64,000 nucleotides of DNA. Source: Chaetoderma sp. LZ-2023a (lineage: Eukaryota; Mollusca; Caudofoveata; Chaetodermatida; Chaetodermatidae). Within the stretch, counting starts at the first letter, position 1. Each line of letters opens with the position of its first letter. The notes under the pieces were generated by a model. The model saw only the letters and a program-made list of their open reading frames with translations. It was not told the DNA's origin and ran no database searches. The stretch spans positions 76,470,207-76,534,206 of the forward strand of contig CM067366.1 of the NCBI GenBank assembly GCA_034401795.1, read 5' to 3'. Positions 12,288 through 24,779 of this stretch are shown in pieces. A program made the translations under genes and the position numbers.

Positions 12288-14825
12288 AACTATGCCATTT
12301 CTTGTAAGTCATTTATTTACGAAAGCGAACGCGCTTACATTTTAAGATAGCAGAACCCTCCAATCTTCTAACTCTGCAAGAAAAGGGATTGACATATCTT
12401 TTCTATTGTCGAATAGGATCACCACATAGATGGTTGTGTGACTGACAATTGTAATGTATAGTACTGTTGTGGATCATGCTTTTGAAAGAGCACGTGTCGC
12501 AGGTGATATTTAAACGACCCATGTGGCAATTGTTATTTAAATGTCACATGTCATATCTGTTAGTTACGAGTACACACAATAACGACAGCTGATGTCCATT
12601 TATGGATAGGAGCGGGAGAAACAATTACCAAATAACAGCACCAACACAAACTTATGTGTAAAGAGTCACTTATAGGGGACATCGTTGAATTCTTAATTGA
12701 TATGAATCTGTTGCGTGTTATACTAGTGTGTCTTTTAATTGCAGCAGTATCGTAGTGGACGCAACATAACCCAGGAGATGTGTTACAACAACGCTTTATC
12801 TCGAACACAGGTATGAGTATTGCCTCACATAGTGTCCCACAGTCACGTGATACGCGTAGGATATGGGGCGGGGTCAAAATGTCAAATGTGGGCATCAATC
12901 GAGTGTAATGCATATGGCCAAGGATGTGCATGCCATTTGTTATACAGTGATTGCTCTTCCAGACGCAAAATGTTGTTAAGTGTCAAAATGCGACGGCTCT
13001 AGAAAGGTATATGCTAAAGTAATTCACGTTTATCGTAAGACTGACAGCGGCGGCGTCGCCGGCGCAATTAACCGCTGTGGAAACAGCAACATCATCATCA
13101 TCACGTTCCACTACTGACAGAGGCAGTCATCCGATAGTAAATCAACCAGTATTCCTATTAACAACTTGTTATCTCGACATAATCATGGACATTTTCGTTT
13201 TCAAGCGTTCTTATGAAGTAATTCCCTCATCGATCGCATCGGCTATTAGTGCGCATTGGTATGGTATGGTACGGCGGTTATTGTATTTATGTCTGCATCA
13301 TCAGGTTTATATTATCTCAATACCTCGTGCGAGGTTATATTATTTCTAACACTCTTTGCTGTAAGTTGCGGCAGTCTATGGCATCAGCATCGGCTAAGTA
13401 TGGCGATTTCTTAACTGGTCATTCATTCAACACATCTTCAACAGTCGGACATAGTCTGCGCTTGTAGCAAGCAATGACGACGTCGGTGTTTTATGACGCA
13501 GAGATATTTATTATCATCTGTCCTTGACTTCGAGAGAAGTTATTCAACCAGATGATCAGAATGTGATTGTATGAATAGAAAATTGCATTTCCACTCATTC
13601 TGCCGCTCTAATAAACATACGCTCAAGTAATGGATTTAATATCATAGTAACATAACCTAGAATACCATGTACTTACCCGATTTATGCGTGGCCTGCTCGG
13701 AGTTGATGAGGCGGTTAACATCAACAGGTTCCCATTACATACTGTTCGTACTGCACTCACATGACCCAATTAGCGATGGTACAAGTAATTTAAGAGCCTA
13801 TCGAATGCGCCCATCAGGTATGAACAATACAAATACAACCATGCTAATTTACTAAGCAATACATATCAGTAATAGAAACCATGATCTTAGGACACCGTAA
13901 GACCAAGGTCGACGGCACCTTCTTGTGACAATAATTTGAAGGATAAGAACACCATTCGTTAGGCGATCACCGTTTCCCGGATGATCGAGTATTGCAGGGA
14001 TGCCTATGTAATCAATTTCTCCCACTCATACTCGTTTCTTGCATCCCGTCAACCGATTCACCCAAATGAACTAACATTCATCCAGCTATATCAGAACTCT
14101 ACACATACACGTAACACGGGTATGCGATAGATTAGGCCATCCAATCCGCACCATATCAATAAAGATTGAAATACATTGTTAGCATTACACCATCCTATTA
14201 TTCGTGACATATTTATCGATTAACATAACTGGCAAGCTGGCCAGGAAGAAATGCTATTAGAACCACCTCCCCCCCCCCACCCACCTGGGAAATATTTCGA
14301 GATAATATTGGCCACAATCTGGGAATGACTACGAGCATAGCCACATCGCATATCAGTACATCACCAACAGGTGAACAGGCCGAGAGTTGCGTCCAAGTAC
14401 ATTATTGATCTCATGGCAATCACGTGAACATCCGATAACTAGGAAACGCAATTTGATTAGTCATCGAAATGTACGCCACACATGAAGGTAATATAATCTG
14501 CTCTTGAGGCCATTGATATATCAATACACAGAGATGGTCCGTCATTCGAGTACATGTCTTAAATAACCACCACGCCATGCTCCAAATACCATTTTCTCGG
14601 AGTGAACGAATGATCAAATGAACAAACAAACGTACACGCATGTGACGAATGAATGAATGGCTGGACGAAGTAACGCACGAACGAATGAACGCACACGCAA
14701 TTGACACACACACATGAAAGAATGAACGAATGAATAAACAACTGAACAAATGAATTAGTGAACGAACGAGTGAATGTATGTACGATTGAGCAAATGAATG
14801 AATGAATAAGTGAACACACAAATTC

Positions 14826-14946
14826 ACGAACGAACGAACGAACGAACGAACGAACGAACGAACGAACGAACGAACGAATGAATGAATGAATGAATGAATG
14901 AATGAATGAATGAATGAATGAATGAATGAATGAATGAATGAACGAA
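14826..14946. repeat. (GAAC)n(GAAT)n tetranucleotide array
   Basis: GAAC units change to GAAT units at about 14877. Degenerate GAAY units extend from about 14600 to 15060. The minus-strand poly-(Ser-Phe-Ile-His) open frames across it are artefacts of the repeat. Confidence 0.93.
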
Positions 14947-15519
14947 CGAACGAGAGAACGAATGCACGAACGGCTGAGCAAAGAAGCAACCCAACGAATC
15001 AACAAACCAACCAATGAACCAATGGACAGAGCGATGAACGAATGAACGATCATACTAACGAATGACGCAACCATGGAGAAGGTACCTCTGCACTTGATGA
15101 GATGAGTTCTTGAATTGTGTCAATAGCACTAACTGTGGAATGATGAGGACTGGAGCTAGCATGATTTGATGTTTCGTGCTCCATTAGTGTTGATGGATGA
15201 AATTATATCACCTTTGTATTTTACATTCCAAAACTGTAGCAAACCCAACTTCCGAATGATGTACACGTGCGCAGCTCGAGCTTAGCTTGCACATGAATTG
15301 TGAATCCTAGTGATTCTGCAAGAAACATGCGCTACTTGCAATCTATCGGGTAAAATAACAAGTGCAACTCACAAAGGTTGCTGTGCATATGTGTCTTTAT
15401 TAGAAACGCTAAAATCGTGCCAGATCGACAGATCAACGAGCTTACAGAGTGATCGACCAGCCGACAGTTAGACAACCCGACATATACTAGGTGCAAGGAA
15501 TCATCTGCCAACGCATATC

Positions 15520-15890
15520 CAGTTTAGTAATCTCTATCCAAGCTCCACCCACAGCTTGCTCGTGTTGGTATCGATCGATCTCTGAATTCCCTGATCATCA
15601 ATTTCCAATTTAGAAGACTATACATGTAAGCGGTTGAATATTTTGAAATCAATTTGACTGGGTGCTGTTGGGGCCTATGACAGTAACATCGCTCAGTCAA
15701 ATTAGTTTCAGAATATTCAACAACATGTGTATTAAAAAGCAAAAACATACAATTCGTACAACATGCCGGTCTATTAAGCGTTACAGATGGGAAATATTGA
15801 ATCATTCATAATGCCATGAGTATGACGCCAGCATACACGTCACGTATGTGATTATGACGTAATACGATGGATGGATACACTGAAAGGTGA
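15520..15890 (-). mobile_element. Hairpin-centred interspersed repeat, inverted copy
   Basis: Related to 36600-37000 and 44335-44730, in the opposite orientation. It contains GTGGGTGGAGCTT, the ATCGATCGAT block and a central palindrome at 15633-15723. The flank at 15725-15890 also resembles 43945-44125. There is no coding capacity. A non-autonomous DNA element is likely. Confidence 0.6.
15633..15723. repeat. Palindromic hairpin element (GTTGAATATTTTGAAA arms)
   Basis: The left arm GTTGAATATTTTGAAATC and AATTTGACTGGG is mirrored by CAGTCAAATTAG and GAATATTCAAC, giving about 45-nt arms around a short loop. It belongs to a family of about eight in the window. Confidence 0.8.
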
Positions 15891-17397
15891 ATTGCAGCTG
15901 ATTACAAGAACAGCACTGTTGAATGATGTTTATGGCTGCGACAGCAATATTATTACCGAGACCGTTCTCTCTAACTCCATTCAGTTATATGATATTGGAT
16001 GCAACAGCATTCGGGATAGCATTTCTTATCATTGATGAGCCATTCAATCTCAAAATAGAGCCGTGGCTTCAGGCCGAGAATTCTTTTCTAGATCTTGTAT
16101 CAAAGGAGATCATGTGAAGAACCAATGATGAGTCATTGCGTTCTAGCTTGGGGAAATCCAAGTAAATATATTTGGAATTAAACCTAGTAATAGATGCAAA
16201 CAGACAGAATGGTGTATTCATCATTCCCTTGAGCTATATTACGGAATTACAATGGAAGGAATAGGACGGTATAAACGTCTATTCAATTTCGTTTATGTAG
16301 CCACGATATGTGTGTGTACTGTTGAAGTAGAGCCGGTTATCTTACGATCGTATACACACGGATAGAATGCCAGGTGAGAAATGGGATAACTGGGTGAGTG
16401 AGTCAATGATTGCTTGACTGATTGAATGATTGAAAGACTAAACATTGATATAACTGGCCGGCCACTTGATAACCATGCATGCCGATCAATTGTCAGATTG
16501 GGATGGTGGACATGGAGAGAGACGGATTTTTATATAATTCATGTATATAAGAACGCATTGCGAAATTAGGAGTAAAGCCATCTAAGCCCGCAGTATAACA
16601 CCAGGTATTCTTGTGTTTCCCTCCATGTTCTTGACTACTCCAGCATTGTTACCACAGTTCCAATAAACCTAGCAAATTGAGTGCACATTGGCGAAGAGAA
16701 ATTTGGTCTACCTTGACAATCCCCATTTACCCGGGGGTTGGGGGGGGGGGGGATTTCTTCATTTCTTTATTTCACTCGACATAATCCTTTGTACTCTTGA
16801 GGACTAGCATGTTGGGTGATCGGAGCAGTGACCATGCCCTTGGCCTCTACATGGTAATACTTTACTAAGCAAGTAAATATGGAGTGTTCTATAGAGTTTC
16901 GAAGCCAATGTTTTGATTAGATGTAATTGGTTTCAAGTTGTACTAGTCTAATAGGATGACCGATTAGTTTTATTAACCCTTCCATGACGAAGGCGGACAC
17001 TCGCGGCCTCTGTGTTCATCTTCAGAAATGGTAATTTGCATGTCAAGAGAAGACTATTATGTTAAATTATCCACTAGAATGACATCTGCTCATTGCCTGC
17101 AAATGAACATTCAGTGAGAGAGTAATTTTTTTTTGTCAAGTTTAGTCATTAAGGGATAACACAAACTGGATGTCGATTTCGATAAAAAAAAAAAACCCGT
17201 CGAAAACTAAAATTATTAACATTTTTTGAAATTTAAAACCGATTTGACAAATTTTCACAAACACTATCTATATTAAAATCGAGTTTAAAATTGACTATTT
17301 GTGACCTACTAAAAACCACGATGTGACGTCATCGCGTGATTTTTTTTTTTTAACCACGTGGTTTCACATTACGCTCACGTGTTTTGCGATCAGGAGA

Positions 17398-17597
17398 AAA
17401 TGGCGTCTAACAAAGTAGCGAAGCGTAAAACAAGCTCTGCTTCAAGTTCTTGTTTAGTCGAGACGGGCGTTTCCCGGACATGTCATTATACTAAAATCGA
17501 CTACGAGGACATATGTGCACATGATATTGGACACGTTATCGTTAAACCATACCAATTCAAGCCATGTGCGACTGAACGCGACACAGATGATGGCTGA
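17398..17597 (+). pseudogene. Possible transposon-derived exon, weakly P2X7-C-terminal-domain-like
   Basis: An open frame from ATG 17400 encodes about 66 residues: a basic, Ser-rich start, then 'HVIVKPYQFKPCATERD'. The PYxFxP segment followed by acidic residues resembles the start of the P2X7-like intracellular-domain proteins often found in invertebrate transposon-derived genes. That is recall, not a search. The frame stops at 17595-17597, just before a GTAAGA that could be a splice donor. No downstream Cys-rich domain was found. It may instead be chance. Confidence 0.25.
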
Positions 17598-17744
17598 TAT
17601 GTAAGAAGATTGACACCTATTTTAGCGCTCGCCTGGAACATATTTTATTTATTATTGGTAAGCTATTCTTTGCGATCTATCCCAAATGCTACATTTATGT
17701 ATGATAACCATTACTATTTAAATAAGAAAAATGCAATCCCCAAA

Positions 17745-18348
17745 GAAATAACTAATATTGAGCCTGAAATATTCGTCTTGAATTTCCAGTTTGCTTAAGC
17801 TCTAAACGACGCAGGTTTGTTAAAAAGACGGATCGTGTATTTTTGTGAAGATGTTGAAGCGGCTAGTGTTAGCGTGAGAAAACACCAAATGGCCAAGCGC
17901 ACTAAACTTCCCGCATTTCAAGACTCGCGCTTACGCAGGTGGTATGTTAATATTTTTGGGAAGTAGTTTCACATAAACAAATGAGTCAGAAAAGAAATGT
18001 GGGTGTACGCAACTATATATAATATAGTTTATATAATAATACTACTAGTAGTACTAGTAGGCACAAGACAACTTAGTGTTTGTTTACACCCAAATTACAT
18101 TTCTGAGTCTCATTTGTTTATGTGAAAAAACCTTCCAAAATATTAGCAGACCACCTGCATGAACGCGAGCCTTGAAATGCGCGAAGTTTAGAGCGCTTGG
18201 GATCTTTCATGCTAACACTAGCCGCATCAACATCATCACAAAATAGTGAAATACACGATCCGTCTTTTTAACAAACTCGCGTCGTTTCGAACATAAACAA
18301 ATGGGAAATTCAAGGTGAATATTTCAGGACTAAAATTATTTATTTCAT
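17745..18348. repeat. Large palindrome (about 290-nt arms)
   Basis: The left arm (about 17745-18035) pairs with the complement of the right arm (about 18060-18348) around a short AT-rich spacer containing ACTAGTAGTACTAGTA. Arms differ by scattered substitutions. There is no coding capacity. This is a foldback-type or head-to-head inverted element. Confidence 0.85.
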
Positions 18349-18369
18349 ATGAGATCATATAAGAAAGAA

Positions 18370-19250
18370 AAATAGATCAATAGTAGGTCATACTGACCTG
18401 ATTTTCAAACAATGCACATCTCCATTTCCCCATAAGTTGCATCCACATACCAAGTTTCATGATTGTACATATAGTACCTATGGCCCGGACAAACTTGTAG
18501 AGGGAAAACGGACAGATGGACGGAGGGGCAAAGTGGTGAGTAGATGCTACCCTGCTCTACAAACATAACACAATGTGTGAATTATTGTTGAATATTTTAA
18601 AATTAATTTAACTGCAAGCCAGCCAAAGCTCCCACTCAAATTATTTTCTAAATGTTTAACAGCTTTCTTGTATGCCTGACCAGTTTTAAATTCTTATGTA
18701 CCTCTATTTCGATTCATAAGTGAAAGCGCAAGATTGTTAAGACAATATTTACCAAAGTGCAGCTTGCTAAATATTAAATTGTTCTTGGCTAAAGAATTAA
18801 TTTACTAAAAGAAAATTTGGGCAGGCCCAGCATCCAGTCAACTGGATTTCAAAATATTTACTATTTGGATTTAAATTAAATTTCGACTGGTGTTCAGGGT
18901 ACAAAGGGTTAATGTATATTTTTATAGACAGGCATTAATTCATAGAATCGCAATGACGTCAACACAATCAAATTTCCTAGGACTGGGTTATTACAGATTC
19001 TAAGATAAGGGGGACTACAGGATTTTTTGATTTGAGCTTCATGGTAAATGTAAACAATTGCGTTTCTAAAATTCTATGGGCAGTCCTCTTTAGCATGTAA
19101 TAAATTTGCCCCAACTTTAATGGCGGCCTGAACTCAAAATTCCTGGATGTGTGAAACTATGAATTGAGCTTCACAAGTATCAGATCATTCAATATAGCTA
19201 TATTGCGTTGGATTTGGGCCTAGAATCTTGAATCTTGAAACATATGCACA

Positions 19251-19300
<50 letters not shown>

Positions 19301-19660
19301 CAGGGTATCATATAGTAGCCACTTTTTCCCTCCATCCATCTATCTGTCCATTCATCGTCTACCAGTTCGTCCGGGCCACATAGTTTCAAGATTTGTATAT
19401 TTACAAGTTTACAATCATGAAACTTGGTATGTGTATGGATCTTATGGAGAAGGTGTGCATTGTGTGAAAAGTAGGTCAGCATGACCTAATGCTGACCTAC
19501 TTTCCACCTATTTTTCATGGTTCACTGAACATAATTACAATCTAGAAGTTTGTCCAGGTCATAGTTTTAAGATTTGGATGTGTACGATCATGAAAGTTGG
19601 TGTGTGGATGCATCTTGTGGAGAGGATGTGCGATGTGTGAACAGTAGGTAAGTGGCTAAT
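18370..19660. repeat. Interspersed repeat region with GGTCAKNMTGACC motifs
   Basis: Segments at 18380-18540 and 19330-19650 share, in opposite orientations, the phrase around ATCATGAAACTTGGT and GTCCGGGCCA. Two tandem versions lie at 19370-19480 and 19540-19650. TA and TG dinucleotide runs lie at about 19257-19300. No gene seen. Confidence 0.55.
18586..18662. repeat. Degraded hairpin element
   Basis: TGTTGAATATTTTAAAATTA on the left is mirrored by ACTCAAATTATTTTCTAAATG on the right, around CAAGCCAGCC. It belongs to the same family as 36786-36876. Confidence 0.65.
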
Positions 19661-21397
19661 GTGTATCGCAGACCCTGGGAAGATGTTCCTGACTTCGCAG
19701 GCAGCTATGGCTTCCAGTCCAAATAGTTTCAAATTATTTCTAGCACAGTGAAATGGTTTGTTAAATTGACAGGATGGCCTCCACTCTGAGGGAGGGCGGG
19801 TGGCCTGGGGTGGGTGCCTGTATTTACTTGGTAAAATTCAAAAGTATAATTTGCAGGATTTGCTAAACGTATAGCCAAATATATATATCTGACTTCCTTA
19901 TTCAATATATTATTATAGGTCTACCGTCAATATAATGATCTAGCCAATTAATTATATGATAAAATGAAATGGGATAATGATATGATAAAATGTTAAAACT
20001 TTGTCAGTAAAAAGCTTAAGAATTTCATTTAAAATATCCATTTGTAAACCAAGATAATGTTTGGCCAATTTAACTGACTCAGTTACCTACATGTAGCAAG
20101 TTATTCCAGTGGTACATTTTCCAAGATATGCCTCTCTTGGTCTGCAAATTGACATTTTAAAACCACTGTATGGAAGCTATTGGTCGACTTGATAATTAAA
20201 CATTTTAATGGTCAAGATAGCAGGTTTCTGCCCAGGATGAAATTAGTGCCAGGCATTTTTACGGAAATTTTACAAAGTCCCTTAAAATAAAGCTTAATTT
20301 CAACAAAATATGTGAAAAGTGGTGGTTAAAAAAGATAGTTTAGTCTTTAGTGATGGTTAAAATTGTTGAGTGGTGGCTAATCCCGACCAGTGCCGACCAG
20401 TGTGGGCAGAACCCTGAGATTGCTAAAGAAAACTTAGATTCATTCTTGGTCAATGCCCATTTATAAGGCAATTTTATAGGGCACAGATAATTTTTGGAAA
20501 TTTACCACTGAAATGACTAGCTCGTTTTATATATCAAGCCAGTCATTCCAATGTTTACTTTAAAGAAGTACTCTTCTTTTAGCTGGAAAAAGCCGCAATG
20601 GACATTCCTCAACACCCCTGCAGATGCCAATTTGCCTGTCTTGGTCAATAAAGGGTTAAACAAAAATGTTAAAAGCTATTATTTTGAAAACTTCCTATTC
20701 TACATGTATATCTATTAGATATAAAGAAAGAGATATTTTAACCTTAAACCCTTTAACTCTCAAGCTGGCCAAAATTGGTCTCTGCACAGTAGTCTTGAGA
20801 ATGTCCATTTGTAGGCCAAGATAATATTTTTGAAAATTTACCACTGGAATGACTGGCTCGATAACCAAGCCAGTCATTCCAGTGGTAAATTTCCAAAAAT
20901 AATCTCTGACAATTGGACATTTTGTCAATGAACATTTTGAATGAAAAAATTCAAATTTTGTTGAAGAAATGTAAGTGTTAATTATAATTTAAATACTATT
21001 TTGTGGATGAGAATATTGTATTTTGGCCATACTTAGGGCTTGCAAACTAACTTTTTGACAATAATCATTAGTTCACCTGGTTTGAAAGGCTGAGTGACCT
21101 TTTATGCAATGGGGACTGCCCAGACAAAATTTGTATTTGGAAGCCAATTTTCAATATTTGTTACTCAAATACTGATATTCCAGACCTGTACAAATTAAGA
21201 AGTGCATGCCCCTCGCGTTACAATACATGGTATATTAACTTACATTTACTGTGTTCCTAAGTAATATTCATTAGAATTAGCTAGGATATAATACATGTAA
21301 GTCAAAGCCTAATGATAGTACTGGTTGACTGTTTACATTTATGTTACTGAAATCTGTCTGTCTTAGACAGCATCAGCTTATACAAACGTTGTTTATT
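19661..21397. other. No gene; AT-rich repeat-derived DNA
   Basis: I see no coding signal. It includes the hairpin at 20822-20904 and a diverged relative at about 20490-20560. Confidence 0.55.
20822..20904. repeat. Palindromic hairpin element (ACCACTGGAATGACTGGCT arms)
   Basis: The left arm TTTTTGAAAATTTACCACTG, then GAATGACTGGCT, is mirrored nearly perfectly by AGCCAGTCATTCC, then AGTGGTAAATTTCCAAAAAT. Loop of about 9 nt. The arm resembles the TTTTTGAAA...GAATGACTGGC motif repeated inside the large element near 6701-6723, 6900-6932 and 7389-7422. Confidence 0.85.
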
Positions 21398-22070
21398 AGC
21401 TCACCTGGCCAGAATGGCCAAGTGAGCTTATGCCGTGGCGAACGTCGGCTTGTCTGCGCATCCATCAACCTTTGCTTTAAAATGTATCTGCTAAACCGCT
21501 TGACAGATTTTAGTCAAATTTGGCTAGAAGGATCCTATCGAGGGAGGCTCTAGAACAGCTGTTCAGATTTTTGATTTTTAGCTCACCTTGGCTGAAAGGC
21601 AACGTGAGCTTATGTCGTGGCGACCGTCCGTCATGTGTCTGCTGTCCATCAACTTTTCCTTTAAACGACTTCTTCTCAAGAACTGCTAGGCCAATTTCAA
21701 TTATATTTGGCAGGAAGCATCCTTAGGGCATAGGGATCTAAGTGTGTTCAAATGAAGCTGATCGGCCAATTAGGCCGGCAGCCATCTTGAATTTTGTCTG
21801 ATATTTAGAAACGTCTTTAAAAATGTTCTTCTCCGAAACTGCTTGAGGGATTGAAGGAAACCTCATGAAATATGATCTAGGGCAGGAGCTCAACCAAATT
21901 TGTTCAAGGGAACTTAATTGGTCAAATAGGTTGGCGGCCATCTTGGTTGACCTAGCTTTAGCAAAAATAACTTCTTCTCCAGAACCAATGAAGGGATCAG
22001 GCCAAAATTTAGCAGATATGATTAGGGACTAAGGGCCAGTATGGTTTGTTCAAGAGAAGTTGATCCGTCA
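21398..22070. mobile_element. TTAGCTCACCTGGCC-type repeat, nested copies
   Basis: Two starts are visible: TTAGCTCACCTGGCC at 21398 and TTAGCTCACCTTGGC at 21578. Each has a small hairpin (GGCCAGAATGGCC) followed by AGTGAGCTTATG. The body repeats phrases such as 'GCCATCTTG' and 'CCAATTTCAATTATATTTGGC'. This repeat type is abundant in mollusc genomes, from general knowledge. No protein is encoded. Confidence 0.7.
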
Positions 22071-22074
22071 AAAA

Positions 22075-22430
22075 ATCATGGTCGTCAAAAGGTAAAAAAT
22101 CGAGGTTATATGACTTACTGCATCCCGAAATACACATTTTCAGCCATAAATCAGGAACGCAAGTACGTAGAATCACCAAATTGAGCAAATACATTGATAT
22201 TATTGGTGGATAGAAAATGTTTTAGATTGTGGTCAAAAGGTAAAAAACAAAGGTCACAGGGGCACTTAGTGCATCCTGAAATACACATTTTTAGCCATAA
22301 ATCAGGACCGCAAGTAGGTCGAAGCACCAAATGTGGCAATATGAGTGCATAGAAAATGATTTAGTTTGGGATCAAACGGTAAAAAATCGGGGTCACTGGG
22401 TTACTTAGTGCATCCCAGAATACACTTTTT
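22075..22430. repeat. Tandem repeat of about 145 bp, interrupted by an insertion
   Basis: Units contain GGTAAAAAATCG, GCATCCYGAAATACACAT and CCATAAATCAGGAMCGCAAGTA. The third unit is split after 22430 by the element at 22431-23333 and resumes at 23334-23470. Confidence 0.75.
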
Positions 22431-23333
22431 ATACGCCCACGCAAAGTGGGGTCATATTATGTGATGGCGCTCGCCATCCGTCCGTCCGTGCTTCTGTCAG
22501 TCCGTCTGATTCTTGTCCGGAGCAGATCTCGAAAAGTTTTGAACCTACACTCACAATTTTTTTTTCAGCCGATATATTGCCTATAGACGAAGTGTCATGA
22601 TTTAGATTCGGCAAAATCCTCCACTATTCGCTAGAGTTATCTCCCTTGAAAACTTAAAATTCGTCAAAATTGTCTTGTCCGGGACAGATCTCGAAGAGTT
22701 TTGAACCTATGCTCACAATTTTTTTCCAGAAGATGTGTTATGTATAAGCGAAGCGTCATGATTTCTGTTACGCAAGATCTTCCCATATTCGCCAGAGTTA
22801 TCTGCCTTGAAAGATTAAAATTCGTCAAAACTGTCTTGTCCTGGCCAGATCTCGAAGAGTTTTGAACCTACTCTCGCAAATAATTTTCCCGGCAGATGTG
22901 TTAGGTATAGAAGAAGTCTCATGATTTCCTTTCGACAAAATCTTCGGTTATTCGTGAGAGTTATCTCCCTTGAAAGATTAAAATTCATCAACGTTTTCTT
23001 GTCTGGGCCAGATCTCGAAGAATTTTGAACCTATACTCACAATCTTTTGTTTAGCAGATGTTTTAGCAATAGTTGAAGTGTCAAAATTTTGTCCCGGCAA
23101 AATCCACCCATATTCGCCAGAGTTATCTCCCTTAAAAATTAAAATTCATCAAAATTGCCATGTAACTGTAATGATCAATGCAGCTGTGAAGGCTTTCAAG
23201 ATTTTTTAGTGACGTCCTTGAATTCCAAATGTGTACCTAATAGAAGTCGGCCCCCCTCCCCTTTCTCAGAGAATTATCAAAGACAAACTCTTCACATCTA
23301 ACATTTCTCAAGCAAGTATGCCCGCGGGCGTAT
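22431..23333. mobile_element. TIR element with four internal 162-bp repeats
   Basis: Begins ATACGCCCACGC and ends GCGGGCGTAT, giving a short TIR of ATACGCCC. The start (ATTATGTGATGGCGCTCGCC, then GTCCGTCCGT) matches a widespread mollusc-type repeat. Inside are four tandem units of 161-164 bp, each beginning GTCCGG-CAGATCTCGAA (starts near 22515, 22677, 22838 and 23001). It sits inside a 145-bp tandem repeat, so it inserted later. It has no coding capacity. Confidence 0.75.
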
Positions 23334-23499
23334 GTTGTTAGCAATAAATCTGGAACGCAAGTATGTCGAATCAACAAATTCTGCACACATTGATATTATG
23401 AGTGGCTAGAAAATGTTTTAGTTTGGAGTCAAAAAGTAGAAAATCGAGGTCATGGTGGGGTCACTAATTGCATTGTCAAAACGCAAAAGCGTGAGTCAG

Positions 23500-24240
23500 C
23501 ATCACCCTTGAGTGTATTCTGATTACCATGGTTATTAACATGACAGTCAGGTTGATATTTCAAATCTAAATTCTGAACCAAGAGCCATTACTTCTAAATT
23601 TTAATTGACAAAATCATGTTATAAAGTCATGGGATTATCCAATGGTCCATGTCTGTCCTAGGTTCCAAATGATTCAATAGTTGATAGTGGTCTACATTGA
23701 CCAGATCGAGAAGTGATCATTTTCACCTTAGATAGGGAATGTACCCAGGTCTTATCTCCAGTCAACTAACAGCATATATGATTCTGAAGCAAATTTAATC
23801 GTCTGTGATATTCTTTGAGGATTGATATAAGTGGCATTAGATCAAAGAATTGATTTGATGTGATTAATAGCAAAACTTAAAGAATAAGCAGGGATTGTAT
23901 CAGCTAGGATCACTTGTCTACTGATAATGGGTGTTTCAATCTAGATCTCACTTCGTCATCATAGGGATCTTGTTTCTATCAAATTTAGTTTTACCAATAT
24001 TCAACAGAGGTCTCAATGGAGGGAGGCAGCGGTTAGTTCAGATCACATATTCTGACACCCTGGTTCAATAGAGCCATATACACAATAAATTATTTCAAAG
24101 AATTATTTAAATATATACAGTATACTACTCATTTAATTTGAATGATTACAAAAGAAAAAAGGCAAGAATGAATGAATATTAATTTATCAAAATCTGTGTT
24201 TGTTTATTTTCCTCTACTATATCCATCTTTTGATGCAATA
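23500..24240 (+). repeat. Dispersed repeat, copy 1
   Basis: Shares long segments with 63480-64000, including CTGTGATATTCTTTGAGGAT, ATTTGATGTGATT and AGCAGGGATTG blocks in the same order. No gene seen. It is probably an old interspersed element. Confidence 0.7.
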
Positions 24241-24779
24241 GATCACAGCTCAAATACTAATGCAGATCACTCTTCCATACATCATGCGAAGATAAGTGTT
24301 GGAATGTATATCGAATCGGTCCTATAAGCTTTGCTTCGAGTAAAAGGATTAACCATTCATAATGGAAATCATATGGCCTACTCCTAGGCATCTGTTTTAT
24401 CATCTCCATTTTTGGGTAAAATGGTGATGGCAATAAAATATTGGGTCATCATTTGATTAATGACGTCACAATAATTACTTATGTTCAGTCTTTTCAAAAT
24501 ATGCAACCGAATTCTTACATTGTATGATGAATTTGTAATATCCCATCTGTATAGTTGAAAGGATGTCTACAAAACCTTCAATAAACTCATCAAAAGACTA
24601 TTGTGAACGATAAAATCACACACAACCCTGTTGATAAAGGACACTCTGGGGACCACACAGAACTGTCCCTTATACACAGCTGTCATAATCCTCATTTATG
24701 AATTAAACCTTTCAATGAGATGTCTGACTAATTTAGCTGACCAGCTTGGATTATCCAAAACTTATCCAGAAATCCTTTA

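Larger units (their letters stand above)
12288..17397. other. No gene recognised; simple repeats and one interspersed element
   Basis: No open frame with a recognisable domain. A GAAC/GAAT tetranucleotide array sits at about 14826-14946, with related degenerate units around it, and C- and G-runs occur at about 14268 and 16738. A hairpin-containing repeat lies at 15520-15890. Confidence 0.6.
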
